A model generated the notes under the pieces. It was given only the letters and a program-made list of their open reading frames with translations. It was not told the origin of the DNA and searched no databases. A stretch of 9,277 nucleotides of DNA from an uncultured beta proteobacterium (GTDB lineage: Bacteria > Pseudomonadota > Gammaproteobacteria > Burkholderiales > Burkholderiaceae), in assembly GCA_903845455.1 (NCBI GenBank), contig CAIMXN010000079.1, positions 1 through 9,277 of the forward strand, written 5' to 3'. Shown here in pieces: positions 6,732 through 9,277 of this stretch (its first letter is position 1; every line of letters begins with the position of its first letter). A program made the position numbers and the translations under genes.

Positions 6732-7673
6732 ATGCAGAGATCTCTGTTTTTTGTCTTGGCCTTTGTTGGCTTCTTTGGTTTTGCCCAAGCACAAAATCTG
6801 GAATCATTTCCTGTGAAGCCTATTAAAGTGATCGTGCCATTTCCGCCTGGTGGGGGTGCTGATACCTTAATTCGCTTAATGGCGCCATCGCTTACAGAGT
6901 TATGGAAGCAATCTTTAATTATTGAGAATCGCCCTGGAGCGAGTGGTGCCATCGGTTCTGAGTTGGTGGCGCAATCTCCAGCGGATGGCTATACCTTGCT
7001 AATGGGTTCAACAGCAGCAGTAACGGAAAAAAACATTGCGCAATTTGCTCCCGTGGCATTAGTGTCTGCATCTCCTTATGTGGTGACTGTCAATGCTGGT
7101 TTAAACATCAACTCCATCAAGGCGCTGATGACTTTTGCTAAGGCAAATCCTGGCAAGCTTCGCTTTGGTTCTTCAGGACCAGGCTCAGCCTCGCATTTAT
7201 CTGGTGAGTTATTTGCATCGATGGCTGGTATTGAATTACTCCACATTCCTTATAAGGGGACCGGACAAGCTTTGACTGATTTATTGGCTGGCCATATTGA
7301 TTTAATGTTTGCCCCTGCTCAAACGGTGATGCCTCAAATTGAAACTGGCAAGTTGCTAGCTTTAGGGCAGACTGGAGTCAAGCGCTCGGAAGCCTTGCCC
7401 AATATTCCGACAGTTGCTGAATCTGGTTTACCTGGCTACAGCGCCGTAGGCTGGTTTGGTCTTTTTGCGCCGGTTGCTACGCCCAAATTAACGGTGCAAA
7501 AGATGAACCAAGTACTTTCAGTGACCTTAAGCCAGGAAAAGCTCAGGAAGGCGATGTTGGAGCGGGGAAGTGACCCTGCCAGTGGTAGTGCCGAGGATTT
7601 TTCGGCCTTTTTGCGCTTGGATCAGGCTAAATGGGGTAAATTGATCAAAGACAATCGGATTGCAGTGCAATAA
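6732..7673 (+). CDS. Bug/TctC-family periplasmic solute-binding protein
   Basis: Extracytoplasmic binding protein of the tripartite tricarboxylate transporter (TctC/Bug) family; ligands are usually small carboxylates. From the ATG at 6732 it has 313 residues. It begins with a clean Sec signal peptide (Arg3, hydrophobic 5-17, likely cleavage after AQA at 18-20). Signatures are PVKPIKVIVPFPPGGGADTL (27-46), the VENRPGA-type IIENRPGASGAIG (63-75), DGYTLLMG (85-92), HIPYKG and GQALTDLLAGHIDLMF, and the late LPNIPTVAESGLPGY. Between MGS (91-93) and FAPV (105-108) there are only about a dozen residues. Typical members as I recall them have about two dozen there, including an NPxLYxxLPYDP segment; the total length is correspondingly a little short. 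No TctA or TctB membrane subunit is in the window. The gene is directly behind the FAH gene and so likely in the same operon. The ligand may be tricarballylate or a relative, by context. Confidence 0.92.
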   Translation: MQRSLFFVLAFVGFFGFAQAQNLESFPVKPIKVIVPFPPGGGADTLIRLMAPSLTELWKQSLIIENRPGASGAIGSELVAQSPADGYTLLMGSTAAVTEKNIAQFAPVALVSASPYVVTVNAGLNINSIKALMTFAKANPGKLRFGSSGPGSASHLSGELFASMAGIELLHIPYKGTGQALTDLLAGHIDLMFAPAQTVMPQIETGKLLALGQTGVKRSEALPNIPTVAESGLPGYSAVGWFGLFAPVATPKLTVQKMNQVLSVTLSQEKLRKAMLERGSDPASGSAEDFSAFLRLDQAKWGKLIKDNRIAVQ

Positions 7674-7727
7674 ATCTCTAAATAGGTATCATTTAGGACT
7701 ATTTACAGAATTTTTTAGGAAACGACT

Positions 7728-8876
7728 ATGCCAGGCTTACTTCCCAATGTTGATCCAGACGGCCTTTTAGAGTTCTCGGTTGTTTATACCGATCGCTCTT
7801 TGAACCACATGTCTGAAGAGTTCAAAAAAGTAATGGTAGATATTTCTAGCGTCTTAAAAGATGCTTACAACGCAAACTCTGCAGTGATTGTTCCTGGCAG
7901 TGGTACGTTTGGTATGGAGGCAGTTGCCCGTCAATTTGCTAACAATCAAAAATGCTTAGTGTTGCGTAATGGCTGGTTTAGTTATCGCTGGACCCAGATT
8001 TTTGATTTAGCCAATATTACTCAGGACGTTACCGTGATCAAGGGTAAGCAATTAGAGGCTTCTACTCAAGGCGTCTTTGCTCCAGCACCGATTGAAGAGG
8101 TTGTTGCCTTCATCAAGAAAGAAAAGCCAGCAGTGGTATTTGCTCCTCACGTTGAAACTTCAGCCGGAATTATTCTGCCAGACGATTACCTTGTAGCCGT
8201 AGGCGAAGCAGTGCGCGCAGTAGGTGGCTTGTTTGTATTAGATTGCATTGCTTCTGGCGCGATGTGGGTAGATATGAAGGCTTCCAATGTGGATGTTCTG
8301 ATTACTGCACCACAAAAAGGTTGGAGTAGCTCCCCTTGCTGTGCTTTGATCGCATTAAGCGAAAGAGCTCGTGAGCGGATTGAGTCTACTCAAAGCAGTA
8401 GTTTCTCGATGGATCTTAAAAAATGGCTCCAAATCATGGAAGCCTATGAAAAAGGGGGGCATGTTTATCACACCACCATGCCAACTGATGCCCTGAAGAT
8501 TTTGCGCAGCACCATGAAAGAAACTCAGTCCTTAGGTTTTGCTGCTCTTAAAGCAAAGCAACAAGAGTTGGGTGACAAGGTTCGCGCACTACTGGTATCG
8601 AAAGGTTACCCATCAGTCTCTGCAAAGGGCTTTCAGGCACCTTGCGTAGTGGTGAGCTATACCAAGGATGCTGAGATTCAGTCTGGTAAGAAGTTCATTG
8701 CGCTAGGTTTGCAAACTGCCGCTGGCGTACCATTGCAGTGTGATGAGCGTCCAGACTTCCGGACTTTCCGGATCGGTTTATTTGGTCTTGAGAAGTTGGC
8801 GCATGTTGACCGCACTGTCGATCAATTAGCACAGGCTTTGGAGAGAATTACTGAAGTTGAGGCGCTGGCGGCTTAG
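7728..8876 (+). CDS. Class V PLP-dependent aminotransferase (alanine-glyoxylate family)
   Basis: Fold-type I PLP enzyme of 382 residues, the usual length for the alanine/serine-glyoxylate aminotransferase group. It moves an amino group between an amino acid and a 2-oxo acid such as glyoxylate or pyruvate. Seen are the PLP-phosphate loop GSGTFGMEA (57-65), FAPHVETSAGI, the cofactor-pyridine Asp172 (VLDCIASGA), the Schiff-base Lys197 (APQKGWSSSP) and the substrate-side HTTMPTDAL. The N-terminus (MPGLLPNVDPDGLLEFSVVY) and the NGWFSYRW stretch match a conserved proteobacterial subgroup whose reaction I do not know to be established. The start is an ATG with TTAGGAAA about eight bases upstream. 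The gene follows the Bug gene after 54 bases and ends just before a strong terminator, so it is the last gene of the run. A TATCAT at 7687-7692 could give it an extra promoter, but no -35 fits. Confidence 0.92.
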   Translation: MPGLLPNVDPDGLLEFSVVYTDRSLNHMSEEFKKVMVDISSVLKDAYNANSAVIVPGSGTFGMEAVARQFANNQKCLVLRNGWFSYRWTQIFDLANITQDVTVIKGKQLEASTQGVFAPAPIEEVVAFIKKEKPAVVFAPHVETSAGIILPDDYLVAVGEAVRAVGGLFVLDCIASGAMWVDMKASNVDVLITAPQKGWSSSPCCALIALSERARERIESTQSSSFSMDLKKWLQIMEAYEKGGHVYHTTMPTDALKILRSTMKETQSLGFAALKAKQQELGDKVRALLVSKGYPSVSAKGFQAPCVVVSYTKDAEIQSGKKFIALGLQTAAGVPLQCDERPDFRTFRIGLFGLEKLAHVDRTVDQLAQALERITEVEALAA

Positions 8877-8892
8877 CCATTTCGAGCTACCT

Positions 8893-8918
8893 AAAAGCCA
8901 TCTTCGGATGGCTTTTTT
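8893..8918 (+). terminator. Rho-independent terminator after the aminotransferase gene
   Basis: A perfect stem of GCCATC (8897-8902) and GATGGC (8907-8912) closes a stable TTCG tetraloop and is followed by six T. AAAA before the stem can pair with the first T residues, lengthening it to ten base pairs. It begins 17 bases after the aminotransferase stop. The flanking A run could also give some termination on the other strand. Confidence 0.93.
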
Positions 8919-9005
8919 ATTGCCCAAATGCCACCATGGAAAATCCAAGAGCGATCACTTAGTTTAAATATCTGTAATGACAGGCATATTTGTTGAATTC
9001 TTGGG

Positions 9006-9011
9006 TATTAT
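9006..9011 (+). promoter_or_regulatory. Possible -10 element for the right-edge gene
   Basis: TATTAT matches five of six bases of the sigma-70 -10 consensus and would give a leader of about 26 bases before the ATG at 9044. No matching -35 hexamer lies 16-18 bases upstream. A promoter is expected somewhere in 8919-9043, because the strong terminator isolates this gene from the preceding operon. Confidence 0.3.
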
Positions 9012-9043
9012 TAAATGACTAACAAACACCTTTGGAGAATGTC

Positions 9044-9277
9044 ATGATTTCTCGTTTTGCACGCTTAAGCATCGCTACCTTGGTATCTGCCACCGTGGGT
9101 CTGTCTCCAATCTTAGTCATGGCCGCCGACCCAGTGTCGCCAGTTTCAGCTCCAGTGGCTGCTCCTGCAGTCACTCCAGATTCGGCTCCAGCTGCTAAGT
9201 CTGATAAAGCCGCAGAGAAAAAAGCGAAGAAAGAAACTAAGAAAGCCAAGAAAAAATCGAAGAAGAAAGCAAAAAAG
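9044..9277 (+). CDS. Secreted Ala/Pro- and Lys-rich small protein, cut by the right edge
   Basis: Unrecognised gene open to the window end (78 codons, no stop yet). The ATG at 9044 has GGAG six bases upstream (9034-9037); an overlapping out-of-frame ATG at 9039 meets a stop after two codons. Residues 1-28 form a Sec signal peptide: Arg4 and Arg7, a hydrophobic core to about 25, and a likely cut near VMAA/DP. Next comes a low-complexity Ala/Pro/Val/Ser linker (29-51). The rest is extremely basic, with 16 Lys among residues 52-78 separated by Ala, Glu, Thr and Ser. Such lysine-rich exported tails can bind nucleic acid, the negatively charged envelope or metal-free anions, but nothing here fixes a role. 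It is a separate transcription unit from the aminotransferase, being behind the terminator. Confidence 0.75.
   Translation, partial: MISRFARLSIATLVSATVGLSPILVMAADPVSPVSAPVAAPAVTPDSAPAAKSDKAAEKKAKKETKKAKKKSKKKAKK

Noticed and set aside
7660..7692. TTGCAG and TATCAT as a promoter for the aminotransferase gene
   Set aside because: The two elements are 21 bases apart, too far for a sigma-70 promoter, and no other -35 fits TATCAT.
9019..9249. Minus-strand open frame of 76 codons across the right end
   Set aside because: It is antisense to a plus-strand gene with a good ribosome binding site and signal peptide; its Phe/Leu/Ala/Gly-rich product arises from complementing the Lys, Ala and Pro codons.

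Overview
The window looks like a chromosomal segment of a betaproteobacterium, most likely a member of the Burkholderiaceae and possibly close to Polynucleobacter. The reasons are a Bug/TctC-type periplasmic binding protein (hugely expanded in Burkholderiales), a tcuA-tcuB pair combined with that protein, a moderate-to-low G+C look by eye, and dense short-gap gene packing. The taxon is an inference; no rRNA or other marker gene is present. No tRNA, CRISPR array, insertion sequence or phage gene was seen.

Left part (1-2046, minus strand): the first 22 codons of an unrecognised gene run off the left edge. Next come a DUF4239/bestrophin-like membrane protein gene and, partly overlapping it, a complete FMN-dependent alpha-hydroxy-acid dehydrogenase (L-lactate/glycolate oxidase family). 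The last two are probably cotranscribed leftward from a divergent intergenic region at 2047-2186.

Right part (2187-8912, plus strand): an EamA/DMT-type exporter is followed by a catabolic-looking run. This run is tcuA (flavin tricarballylate dehydrogenase), tcuB (Fe-S/heme membrane electron-transfer partner, overlapping tcuA by 14 bases), a fumarylacetoacetate-hydrolase (FAH) family enzyme, a Bug/TctC solute-binding protein and a class V aminotransferase of the alanine-glyoxylate type. A clean rho-independent terminator ends it at 8893-8918. After the terminator a new gene starts for a small secreted Ala/Pro- and Lys-rich protein, which runs off the right edge.

How the genes may work together: the Bug protein would capture a small carboxylate in the periplasm. 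TcuA would oxidise it (tricarballylate to cis-aconitate in the known system), passing electrons from FADH2 through TcuB to the membrane quinone pool. The FAH-family enzyme and the aminotransferase are not part of the characterised Salmonella tcuRABC system, and the MFS permease TcuC and regulator TcuR are absent from this window. The real substrate range of this variant cluster is therefore open. The most noteworthy points are this cluster composition and an apparently shortened ligand-side loop in the Bug protein.
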